Positions 1-5,285 of a stretch of 5,285 nucleotides of DNA are shown piece after piece. Position 1 is the first letter of the stretch; the number at the start of each line of letters is the position of its first letter. The notes below the pieces were generated by a model. That model saw only the letters and a program-made list of their open reading frames with translations, did no database searches and was not told where the DNA came from. This DNA is from Lachnospiraceae bacterium. Its GTDB lineage: Bacteria; Bacillota; Clostridia; Lachnospirales; Lachnospiraceae. The stretch spans positions 1-5,285 of the forward strand of contig SVEW01000146.1 of assembly GCA_015057205.1 (NCBI GenBank). The letters are read 5' to 3'. Position numbers and translations under genes: made by a program.

Positions 1-713
1 GTCTGTAGAACCGTCAACGGATCCGCGTCATACAACCGGTGCTTGGCAAGAGATTCGCTAATCACACCGACCTTTCGCTTTAGCCCCTCATCGCTTAAAC
101 CGGCACCATACCCGGTAACCAGACGCACCTCCTTGTGCAAAAGTGCCGCCGCTGCCGCACTGCTGGTAGTTGTATTTCCGATTCCGATTTCTCCTACGCC
201 AATTGCGTCGTAACCTGCCCTTTTCTGCGCAACCGCCAGCTGAAACCCAACTTCCATTGCCTGGTATACTTCCTCTTTTGTCATGGCCGGTTCCTTACGA
301 AAATTGCGGGTTCCCCGCCGTACGTTTTTTTCTATTAAATTAGGATGAACAACGGGTCCGGCTAGTCCGATATCCACAATCTTAGTCTCTATGGAAGACG
401 CTTTTGCCATAACACAGACACTGGTTAACCCTTTGCACATATTCTCGGCGCAAATGGCCGTAACCTCCTGTCCTGCCTGGCTGACGCCTTCTTCCACCAC
501 ACCGTTATCCGCTGCAAACACAATGACAGCCAGCTTTTCAAATTCCGGATGTTCCGTATGTTGAATCGCACCAATCTGCGCAATCACCGGCTCAAATATT
601 CCCATACTGTCTAAGGGTTTTGCCACCTTATCCCAATTTCGGCGAATGACCTGATACAAAGACCTGTCATATCCTTCGATTCCTTCTTTTTTCAATAATT
701 CTTTTACATTCAT
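1..713 (-). CDS. cobT: Nicotinate-nucleotide--dimethylbenzimidazole phosphoribosyltransferase CobT, C-terminus off-window
   Basis: CobT transfers phosphoribose from nicotinate mononucleotide to 5,6-dimethylbenzimidazole (or a related base), giving the alpha-ribazole phosphate used to build the lower ligand of cobalamin in the cytoplasm. I translated the minus strand from the ATG at 713 and it stays open for 237 codons to the window edge; the family is about 350 residues long. Family landmarks seen are AADNGVVEEGVSQ (residues 67-79), VTAICAENM (84-92), VDIGLAG (113-119), the glycine-rich GVGEIGIGNTTTSSA (172-186) and GAGLSDEGLKRK (203-214). The histidine of the ADHGV motif, as I recall it from the enterobacterial enzyme, is Asn here, which I believe is usual in clostridial CobT. 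The catalytic glutamate lies near the C-terminus and is not visible. The start codon overlaps the cobQ stop (ATGA), and an AGAGAGG Shine-Dalgarno lies about 10 nt upstream, somewhat far. Translation is probably coupled to cobQ. Confidence 0.95.
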   Translation of the reverse strand, partial: MNVKELLKKEGIEGYDRSLYQVIRRNWDKVAKPLDSMGIFEPVIAQIGAIQHTEHPEFEKLAVIVFAADNGVVEEGVSQAGQEVTAICAENMCKGLTSVCVMAKASSIETKIVDIGLAGPVVHPNLIEKNVRRGTRNFRKEPAMTKEEVYQAMEVGFQLAVAQKRAGYDAIGVGEIGIGNTTTSSAAAAALLHKEVRLVTGYGAGLSDEGLKRKVGVISESLAKHRLYDADPLTVLQ

Positions 714-2170
714 TCTATCGTAGCCTCTCTTAGCATGGCATAAATCGCATCCATATCCATGGAACTCCGTATACCATCTGCCAGCAAATCGTACTGCTTT
801 TCCTTAAACGCTTCATAAGAAAGCATTCCCTCAGACTGTACCACCAACCCCTTTTTCTTTGCAAGCAACTCCACTACGCTTACGGCAATTTCATCAAAAA
901 TGCCATGCACATAGCTTCCGTATACCTTTCCTTCCTGCAACACAAGCGGAAGTTCTCCACCTATACCGATGGATTTTCCCATGTGAATTTCATAGCCCTT
1001 GATATGGCGATGGCCCAATGCTGCCAGCTCTCCCGTCAATTCCGGGATGATGCCCGTCACCTGGGCATTGTATTTTTCTTTCTGCATTACCGTCTTCATA
1101 GGCAAAAGCCCCATTCCGGTAACGGTACCACCCTCTTCCATATGTTCCGGATCGGAAATAGACTCTCCTAACATCTGATAGCCACCACAAATGCCAAACA
1201 CCGGCCCGGTCTTAGCATATTTTTTAATGGCTGTCTCCATACCGCTTTGGCGCAAAAACAGCAAATCCCCAATGGTATTCTTACTTCCACCAAGGATAAT
1301 CAAATCCATTTTCGGTACATCAGAAGGCCTGGTTAAATAGTGTACCGTCACATCCTCCATCTGTTCAAAACAGGTAAAATCCGATACATTGGATAGCCGC
1401 GGTGTTTTTACCACACCAATGTTAATCAGCCCTGATGCCTTACGGTCATAACGACTTGTCAGACTATCCTCATCATCAATGGTTAGCTGCATATAAGGCA
1501 ACACCCCCACCACCGGGATGTTTCCCTTTTCCTCCAGCATAACAATACCGGGGTCTAAAATTGTTTTATCCCCGCGAAATTTATTAATAATCAGACCGCC
1601 TACGCGACTTTTTTCCTCTGCTTCTAACAACATCAACGTTCCAAGCAGCTGGGCAAACACACCTCCCCGGTCAATGTCTCCCACCAGCAAAACCGGTGCA
1701 TCCACCATAGCCGCCATGCCCATATTAACGATGTCGTTTTGTTTTAAATTAATCTCCGCCGGCGAACCGGCACCCTCGATTACAATGATATCCGTCTCTT
1801 TGGAAAGCTCTGCAAAAGCCTTCTTAATTTCCGGAATCAGTTTGGTTTTATAACGAAAGTAATCCTTCGCTTCCATATTGTCAAGCACCTGACCATTTAC
1901 AATCACCTGGGATCCCCGGTCGCTTGTAGGTTTTAGCAAAATAGGGTTCATGCATACCTTCGGTTTCACTCCCGCCGCTTCCGCCTGCATCACCTGAGCT
2001 CTGCCCATCTCCAAGCCATCCTCCGTAATAAAGGAATTTAACGCCATATTTTGGGATTTAAACGGTGCTACCCGGTATCCATCCTGTTTAAAAATGCGAC
2101 ACAGCCCCGCCACAACCAGACTTTTGCCTGCTCCGGACATGGTTCCCTGTACCATAATTACTTTTGCCAT
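710..2170 (-). CDS. cobQ: Cobyric acid synthase, glutamine-hydrolysing (CobQ/CbiP)
   Basis: This cytoplasmic enzyme amidates the b, d, e and g carboxylates of adenosylcobyrinate a,c-diamide, using glutamine and ATP, to give adenosylcobyrate. The protein is 486 residues, the normal length for the family. The N-terminal dethiobiotin-synthetase-like ATPase domain has the P-loop variant GTMSGAGKS (residues 9-17), KSQNMALNS (38-46), EGAGSPAEINL (132-142) and DIDRGGVFAQ (165-174). The C-terminal class I glutamine amidotransferase domain (about 250-450) has the nucleophile Cys328 in FGICGGYQMLG and His422 in YVHGIFD. In CobQ-type amidotransferases the catalytic triad is commonly reduced to this Cys/His pair. 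The start is supported by a GAGGA Shine-Dalgarno six bases upstream of the ATG. The first 13 bases overlap the end of the shifted ATPase C-terminal frame, and the stop overlaps the cobT start. CbiP is the name used for the anaerobic pathway and would suit this presumably anaerobic host equally well. Confidence 0.97.
   Translation of the reverse strand: MAKVIMVQGTMSGAGKSLVVAGLCRIFKQDGYRVAPFKSQNMALNSFITEDGLEMGRAQVMQAEAAGVKPKVCMNPILLKPTSDRGSQVIVNGQVLDNMEAKDYFRYKTKLIPEIKKAFAELSKETDIIVIEGAGSPAEINLKQNDIVNMGMAAMVDAPVLLVGDIDRGGVFAQLLGTLMLLEAEEKSRVGGLIINKFRGDKTILDPGIVMLEEKGNIPVVGVLPYMQLTIDDEDSLTSRYDRKASGLINIGVVKTPRLSNVSDFTCFEQMEDVTVHYLTRPSDVPKMDLIILGGSKNTIGDLLFLRQSGMETAIKKYAKTGPVFGICGGYQMLGESISDPEHMEEGGTVTGMGLLPMKTVMQKEKYNAQVTGIIPELTGELAALGHRHIKGYEIHMGKSIGIGGELPLVLQEGKVYGSYVHGIFDEIAVSVVELLAKKKGLVVQSEGMLSYEAFKEKQYDLLADGIRSSMDMDAIYAMLREATIE
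724..730 (-). promoter_or_regulatory. Ribosome binding site of cobT
   Basis: AGAGAGG lies about 10 bases before the cobT ATG at 713, within the last codons of cobQ. The spacing is longer than ideal, so reinitiation at the ATGA overlap may contribute. Confidence 0.6.
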
Positions 2171-2313
2171 AGTTCTTCCTCGCTTATGAGTTTTTGCTTC
2201 TTTTTTGCGTAGGCATACAATTCTTCATTGGCCGTCTCCAAAGGTCCAAATCTCTCTTTTCCGCATACGCACCAGTCACAGCCCTCGATTATGCGTTTCC
2301 CTTCGCTTATCAT
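2158..2313 (-). CDS. Short frame holding the displaced C-terminal end of the ABC ATPase accessory domain
   Basis: This 51-codon frame starts with an ATG that overlaps the ATPase stop codon (ATGA) and ends in TAA 13 bases inside cobQ. Its product contains GKRIIEGCDWCVCGKERFG and then a lysine- and glutamate-rich end, LYAYAKKKQKLISEEELW. From memory, related clostridial importer ATPases of roughly 360-400 residues end in a similar pattern (…CD-x-V-x-C…FG-x-x-N-x-x-N-x-x-L…A-x-x-K-G-K-L). The frame is therefore best read as the tail of the upstream protein, now in the -1 frame. The frame is open upstream to 2364, so it overlaps the ATPase for about 55 bases. Either a mutation split the gene, or the two parts are made separately or joined by frameshifting. 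The ATG has no convincing Shine-Dalgarno of its own, only a weak GAG about 6 bases upstream. The cysteine cluster C-D-W-C-V-C is notable but unexplained. The homology is recalled rather than searched. Confidence 0.6.
   Translation of the reverse strand: MISEGKRIIEGCDWCVCGKERFGPLETANEELYAYAKKKQKLISEEELWQK
2177..2181 (-). promoter_or_regulatory. Ribosome binding site of cobQ, inside the displaced ATPase C-terminal frame
   Basis: GAGGA lies six bases before the cobQ ATG at 2170. The same bases are read as part of the Glu-Glu-Glu-Leu run ending the short upstream frame, so the tail of that peptide is partly dictated by the ribosome site. Translation of the upstream frame would bring ribosomes through this site. 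Confidence 0.8.
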
Positions 2314-3245
2314 CTCTGACTCAAAACCGTTACCGCTGTAGCCTTTGCCCCGGCATATGCCACATCATTTTCCCACAACATTCCTGCCCCATAGGGAATC
2401 TGCTGCCTTGCCAAAAAAGAATATACAGACAGACTTTCTCTGCCGCCACCAATTACAAACACCTTCGGCGTTCCTTTTATCCGCTCCATATATACCCCAC
2501 CGGTAATTGCATCAAAATTCTCGCTCTTTATATGATACAACTCCTGAATGACATTTCCTTGAAAAATCTCCTCCGGTGTTCCAATTTTGCTAATTTTTTC
2601 TCCGTCTACACACAAAATGGTATCCGATATCATGCGCGCCAAATCTAACTCATGCAATGACATCACCACCGTTCGGCCCTTTTCCTTGGCCAGACGACGA
2701 ATGGATTCCATTATATCTAACTTATATCGAATATCCAGATAAGACGTGGGTTCATCCAATACCAGCAAATCCGTCTCCTGACAAATCGCCCTTGCCAAAA
2801 GCACTCGCTGCTTCTGGCCATCGCTGATTTGGTGAAAATAACGCTGCGCCGTTTCCTCAGCATGTACCATTTCCATGGCCGTCTCCACGGCTTCCCAGTC
2901 TTCCTTTGAAAGAATGCCTAAACGCCCCGTATAAGGGTATCGTCCCGTTGCCACCACATCTTTGCAAGTCATCAGTTCCGGCTTTAACCGCCCGGTCATA
3001 ACCACGGACAGTTTTTTTGCCATCTCTTTTTCCGACAGGTTCGCAACATTTTTTTCATCCACATAAACCGTGCCCCCAACCGGTGACAACTGTTTAATCA
3101 GGGTTTTCAATATGGTAGATTTTCCCGCTCCATTCGGTCCGATCAGGGTAACCACCTGCCCTTTTAACGCCTGGAAAGAAATCTCTGCAAGCAAAGGCGT
3201 TTTTCCATATCCTACTGAAAGTTTTTTTGCTTCTATTTTACTCAT
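2310..3245 (-). CDS. ABC importer ATP-binding protein (BtuD/FecE-like) with truncated C-terminal accessory domain
   Basis: This is the cytoplasmic ATPase that would power the adjacent permease. The 311-residue product has Walker A GPNGAGKST (36-44), a signature SDGQKQRVLLARA (141-153), Walker B LLVLDEP (160-166), D-loop SYLD (168-171) and switch His198 in SLHELD. All core elements are intact except that the usual Q-loop glutamine is not evident: the segment reads LSVVMTGRLKPELMT (79-93). After the roughly 250-residue core comes an extra domain starting GTPKVFVIGGGRES (258-271), with an alternating strand/helix look and the conserved-looking LWENDVAYAGAKA (290-302). It stops abruptly at LSQR; the expected remainder lies in the -1 frame immediately downstream. 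Start: the ATG overlaps the permease stop by 4 nt and is preceded by AAAGGGGGAG. The corrinoid substrate is inferred from the cobQ-cobT neighbours; iron-siderophore or haem transport is the alternative. Confidence 0.92.
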   Translation of the reverse strand: MSKIEAKKLSVGYGKTPLLAEISFQALKGQVVTLIGPNGAGKSTILKTLIKQLSPVGGTVYVDEKNVANLSEKEMAKKLSVVMTGRLKPELMTCKDVVATGRYPYTGRLGILSKEDWEAVETAMEMVHAEETAQRYFHQISDGQKQRVLLARAICQETDLLVLDEPTSYLDIRYKLDIMESIRRLAKEKGRTVVMSLHELDLARMISDTILCVDGEKISKIGTPEEIFQGNVIQELYHIKSENFDAITGGVYMERIKGTPKVFVIGGGRESLSVYSFLARQQIPYGAGMLWENDVAYAGAKATAVTVLSQR

Positions 3246-4246
3246 AGGCTCCCCCTTTGCTTTTTCACCATCATGGTAATTACTACCGGAACCAGAAAAA
3301 TCGCGGTTACCGAACTGATACTCAATTCAGTCGGGGCAAATACAAGTCTTGCCACCGTATCACAGAGAATCGTAATCACCGCGCCACCCACAAAACAGCA
3401 GGGAATCAATAACAAAGGCTTTGCACTTTTGGTCAAACTCTTCATAAGATGCGGAACCGCAATTCCCACAAAAGAAATGGGTCCTGCAAAGGCCGTTACG
3501 CAAGCCGACAATAAACTGGATAACAATATTAAAATCACGCGCAATCGGGTAATGTTTACCCCCATGTTTCTGGCATAGGTTTCCCCTAACTGATAGGCAC
3601 TGATTGGTTTTGACAGCAAAAAAGCGCAGACTACCCCTGCCAGAATCAATATACTCATTAAGCGCACATTTTCCCAGGACATTCCGGAAAAACTTCCCTT
3701 CGACCAATTGTGTAAGTTTACAATGTTACTGTCTGCCGCAAAGGTCACCAGGAAATCCGTTATCGCGGAACAAATATAGCCAATCATGATTCCGCACACC
3801 ACCAAAAAGGACATGTTCTGTACCCGAAAAGACAATACCAGTACAAATCCCATGGCCAGCATGGCACCGGCAAACGCAGCCGCTACCATACCAAAAGAAC
3901 TAATGACCATTCCTTGTCCCAGTAAAAAAATCATTACAAGTGCCACCGTAAGCTTGGCACCGGAAGAAATTCCAAGTACATATGGTCCCGCAATGGGATT
4001 TTGGAAAAAGGTCTGGAGTAAAAATCCTGAAACACTAAGCCCTCCTCCCAAAAGTAAGGCTGCAAGTACCCTTGGTATCCGAATATCCCACAAAATATGA
4101 TAAGCGGTATCCTCTACTTCCGGATGAAATACAATGGATAACACCTGTGAAAAGGACAAATCCACACTTCCGAGACAAACCCCGGCTATGGTAGATATTG
4201 CCAGTAAAATCATTAATCCTGCTACGGATAACATCCCTCGTTTCAT
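3242..4246 (-). CDS. ABC importer permease, FecCD/BtuC family
   Basis: This is an integral membrane permease that would form a homodimeric channel for a corrinoid or siderophore-like substrate, receiving it from the binding protein and driven by the downstream ATPase. At 334 residues it has typical family length. Hydrophobic segments are visible at about residues 5-27, 59-80, 93-115, 118-140, 146-169, 193-213, 237-259, 275-297 and 305-326; a tenth helix, as in BtuC, may be hidden in these estimates. Family hallmarks are RIPR (56-59), QNPIAGPYVLGISSGA (82-97), GPISFVGIAVPH (255-266) next to the coupling-helix region that contacts the ATPase, and DTVAR (296-300). The start is 3 nt after the binding-protein stop, with a GAGGT Shine-Dalgarno overlapping that stop. 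The end overlaps the ATPase start (ATGA). The family assignment is firm; the substrate is inferred only from the B12 genes in the operon. Confidence 0.95.
   Translation of the reverse strand: MKRGMLSVAGLMILLAISTIAGVCLGSVDLSFSQVLSIVFHPEVEDTAYHILWDIRIPRVLAALLLGGGLSVSGFLLQTFFQNPIAGPYVLGISSGAKLTVALVMIFLLGQGMVISSFGMVAAAFAGAMLAMGFVLVLSFRVQNMSFLVVCGIMIGYICSAITDFLVTFAADSNIVNLHNWSKGSFSGMSWENVRLMSILILAGVVCAFLLSKPISAYQLGETYARNMGVNITRLRVILILLSSLLSACVTAFAGPISFVGIAVPHLMKSLTKSAKPLLLIPCCFVGGAVITILCDTVARLVFAPTELSISSVTAIFLVPVVITMMVKKQRGSL
3249..3257 (-). promoter_or_regulatory. Ribosome binding site of the ATPase gene
   Basis: A run of AAAGGGGGAG-type purines inside the end of the permease gene sits just before the ATPase ATG at 3245, at workable Shine-Dalgarno spacing. 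It supports that start despite the 4-nt overlap with the permease stop. Confidence 0.75.
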
Positions 4247-4249
4247 AGA

Positions 4250-5285
4250 CTACCTCAATTTTTTCAAATAAGTCAAATCGCCTTTCATACCACAAAGCAC
4301 CTTATGTAAATCTTCTATAAAGGTACAGGTTCCGGTGGTTTGCTGGAAAAAGTTCTGCCCGGTACAATACACCTGCCCCTTCTTTACTGCTTTGAATTCT
4401 CTTAATAGTTTACTCTGTTTTAGCAATTCCGACAAGTCCGGCAATTCTCCCACAATGGTACTGTTATAAATCAATACATCTGCTTCCTTTGCCATAACAT
4501 AAAAATCTTCCATCTGCATACTGGCTGTGGATAAGGCATTGTCTTCCATATCCGGGATGTTGGTAATGCAATAGGTTCCTCCCGCCAATTCAATCATTCT
4601 TGAGATATAATCTCCCGGTTTTCGTACATTCACACTGCCATCTGCAGAAAAGTAGAAAAACGCTACCGTCTTTTTCGTCTTCTTTTTTTCTAAAATCGGT
4701 GCAAGCTTCTGTACCTCGCTATCGAATAGCTTCTTCGCCTCTTTTTCCTTTCCGAATAACGTACCAAAAAGCTTCACCCATTCTAATCGGCCCAGCGGAT
4801 GTGCCTCATAGCTAGAGCGCTCCACCAATACAGGAATTCCCAGCTTTTCCAATTTTTCTTTGGTTTGCGGGTTATGCAAAATCATGGTATTTTCAAGGGC
4901 CAGATTGCACCCTTTACTTAAGATTAACTCGTAATCCGGCTGACTGTATTTTCCGGCAAAAAGAATATCGCCACGCTTTAACGCCGTTTTTGCCGCTTCA
5001 ATAAACCAGTCATTTTCTCTGGTTCCGGTAAGAAGAATATTGTTTAGTGCTCCGATTTTGACAATCGGATCCATGGCTGCAGTTGATACAAGATAAGTCT
5101 TGTTAAGTGGCGCTTTTAATACAACCGTTCCTTTTGGGAGATTCTTCGGAACCTGACACCCCTTTGGCACTAGTAAAAAATGGCCACCGTCTTTTATATG
5201 AACCATACGGTAATTTTCATAATAATCCACCGAGAACTGGTCTGCATAAGCAAGCTCCAGTTCCCCGGTTTTCTCCATCTGGCTA
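4250..5285 (-). CDS. ABC importer substrate-binding protein (class III, BtuF/FecB-like), N-terminus off-window
   Basis: This is the extracytoplasmic binding protein, presumably a lipoprotein, that would capture the substrate for the permease encoded next. The frame is open to the window edge: two codons (Ser-Gln) precede the Met at 5278 and no stop or ribosome site is seen. That Met is therefore unlikely to be the start, and the signal peptide and lipobox should lie upstream. Numbering from that Met, the visible 342 residues show YADQFSVDYY (11-20), a first lobe with GDILFAGKYSQPDYELIL (103-120), and LENTMI (128-133). Then comes ERSSYEAHPLGRLEWVKLFG (153-172), leading into the probable interlobe helix that is typical of class III binding proteins. 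The second lobe begins near KTVAFFYFSADGSVNVRKPGDY (about 203-224) and ends around GTCTFIEDLHKVL. I recall this pattern from clostridial importers annotated generically as iron-siderophore or B12 binding proteins. Position upstream of cobQ-cobT favours a corrinoid. Confidence 0.9.
   Translation of the reverse strand, partial: SQMEKTGELELAYADQFSVDYYENYRMVHIKDGGHFLLVPKGCQVPKNLPKGTVVLKAPLNKTYLVSTAAMDPIVKIGALNNILLTGTRENDWFIEAAKTALKRGDILFAGKYSQPDYELILSKGCNLALENTMILHNPQTKEKLEKLGIPVLVERSSYEAHPLGRLEWVKLFGTLFGKEKEAKKLFDSEVQKLAPILEKKKTKKTVAFFYFSADGSVNVRKPGDYISRMIELAGGTYCITNIPDMEDNALSTASMQMEDFYVMAKEADVLIYNSTIVGELPDLSELLKQSKLLREFKAVKKGQVYCTGQNFFQQTTGTCTFIEDLHKVLCGMKGDLTYLKKLR
4252..4256 (-). promoter_or_regulatory. 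Ribosome binding site of the permease gene
   Basis: GAGGT, complementary to the 16S rRNA anti-Shine-Dalgarno, lies 5 bases before the permease ATG and overlaps the last codons and stop of the binding-protein gene. It fixes the permease start at 4246 and implies coupled translation. Confidence 0.8.

Noticed and set aside
135..338. A 67-codon plus-strand open frame near the left edge.
   Set aside because: It is antisense to cobT, whose motifs are clear across the same bases.
905..1853. Plus-strand open frames of 88 and 111 codons opposite cobQ, and a 66-codon minus-strand frame at 990-1190.
   Set aside because: They lie wholly within the well-supported cobQ gene in other frames, have no recognisable domain or ribosome site, and have compositions expected of shadow frames.
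2170..2196. The tail frame encodes QKLISEEEL, one residue different from part of the c-Myc epitope tag.
   Set aside because: It lies in native-looking operon sequence, and its acidic run comes from the cobQ ribosome site. There is no vector sequence around it, so this is coincidence.
2180..2310. Eight-base direct repeat ATAAGCGA at 2180-2187 and 2303-2310 on the minus strand.
   Set aside because: It is too short to be meaningful, both copies simply encode Ile-Ser-Glu, and nothing marks a mobile element or deletion end.
2205..2648. A 147-codon plus-strand open frame across the ATPase end.
   Set aside because: It is antisense to the ATPase C-terminal region and its displaced tail. The product is low in recognisable motifs and rich in His, Cys and Arg, as reverse-complement frames often are.
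3273..4100. Plus-strand frames of 61-104 codons and a 115-codon minus-strand frame over the permease.
   Set aside because: All overlap the permease gene out of frame and show no independent support.
1..5285. Searched by eye for CRISPR repeats, tRNA or rRNA genes, insertion-sequence ends, riboswitches and hairpin-plus-U-run terminators.
   Set aside because: None was seen. Coding occupies essentially the whole window, leaving no intergenic room for them.

Overview
All coding in this window is on the minus strand, as one tightly packed operon that runs off both ends. Read in the direction of transcription (from position 5285 down to 1) it encodes the substrate-binding protein, permease and ATPase of a FecCD/BtuCDF-type ABC importer. 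These are followed by two late cobalamin (vitamin B12) synthesis enzymes, cobyric acid synthase (CobQ/CbiP) and nicotinate-nucleotide--dimethylbenzimidazole phosphoribosyltransferase (CobT). The genes abut or overlap (3-nt gap, 4-nt ATGA overlaps, one 13-nt overlap), so there is no intergenic stretch of note and no internal promoter or terminator that I can see. By inference from the neighbours, the importer carries a corrinoid (cobalamin, cobinamide or cobyric acid) rather than a ferric siderophore.

The protein sequences look like those of anaerobic Clostridia, most likely Lachnospiraceae. The signs are the CobT variant with ADNGVVEEGVSQ and GVGEIGIGNTTTSSA, the FecE-like ATPase with a C-terminal extension, purine-rich Shine-Dalgarno sites, and moderately AT-leaning DNA with A/T-ending codons. 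This is a judgement from memory of the families, not a database result.

Layout: 1-713 is cobT (C-terminal part off-window); 710-2170 is cobQ/cbiP, complete; 2158-2313 is a short reading frame that carries the end of the ATPase's C-terminal domain in a shifted frame; 2310-3245 is the ATPase; 3242-4246 is the permease; 4250-5285 is the substrate-binding protein, whose signal peptide and start lie off-window. In the pathway, the importer would bring in corrinoid, CobQ amidates adenosylcobyrinate a,c-diamide to adenosylcobyrate, and CobT activates the lower-ligand base for nucleotide-loop assembly.

The main oddity is at about 2310-2364. The accessory domain at the ATPase C-terminus is cut by a frame change, while the catalytic ABC core is intact. 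I see no sign of a wholly new system. The uncharacterised ATPase extension and its split are the points most worth following.
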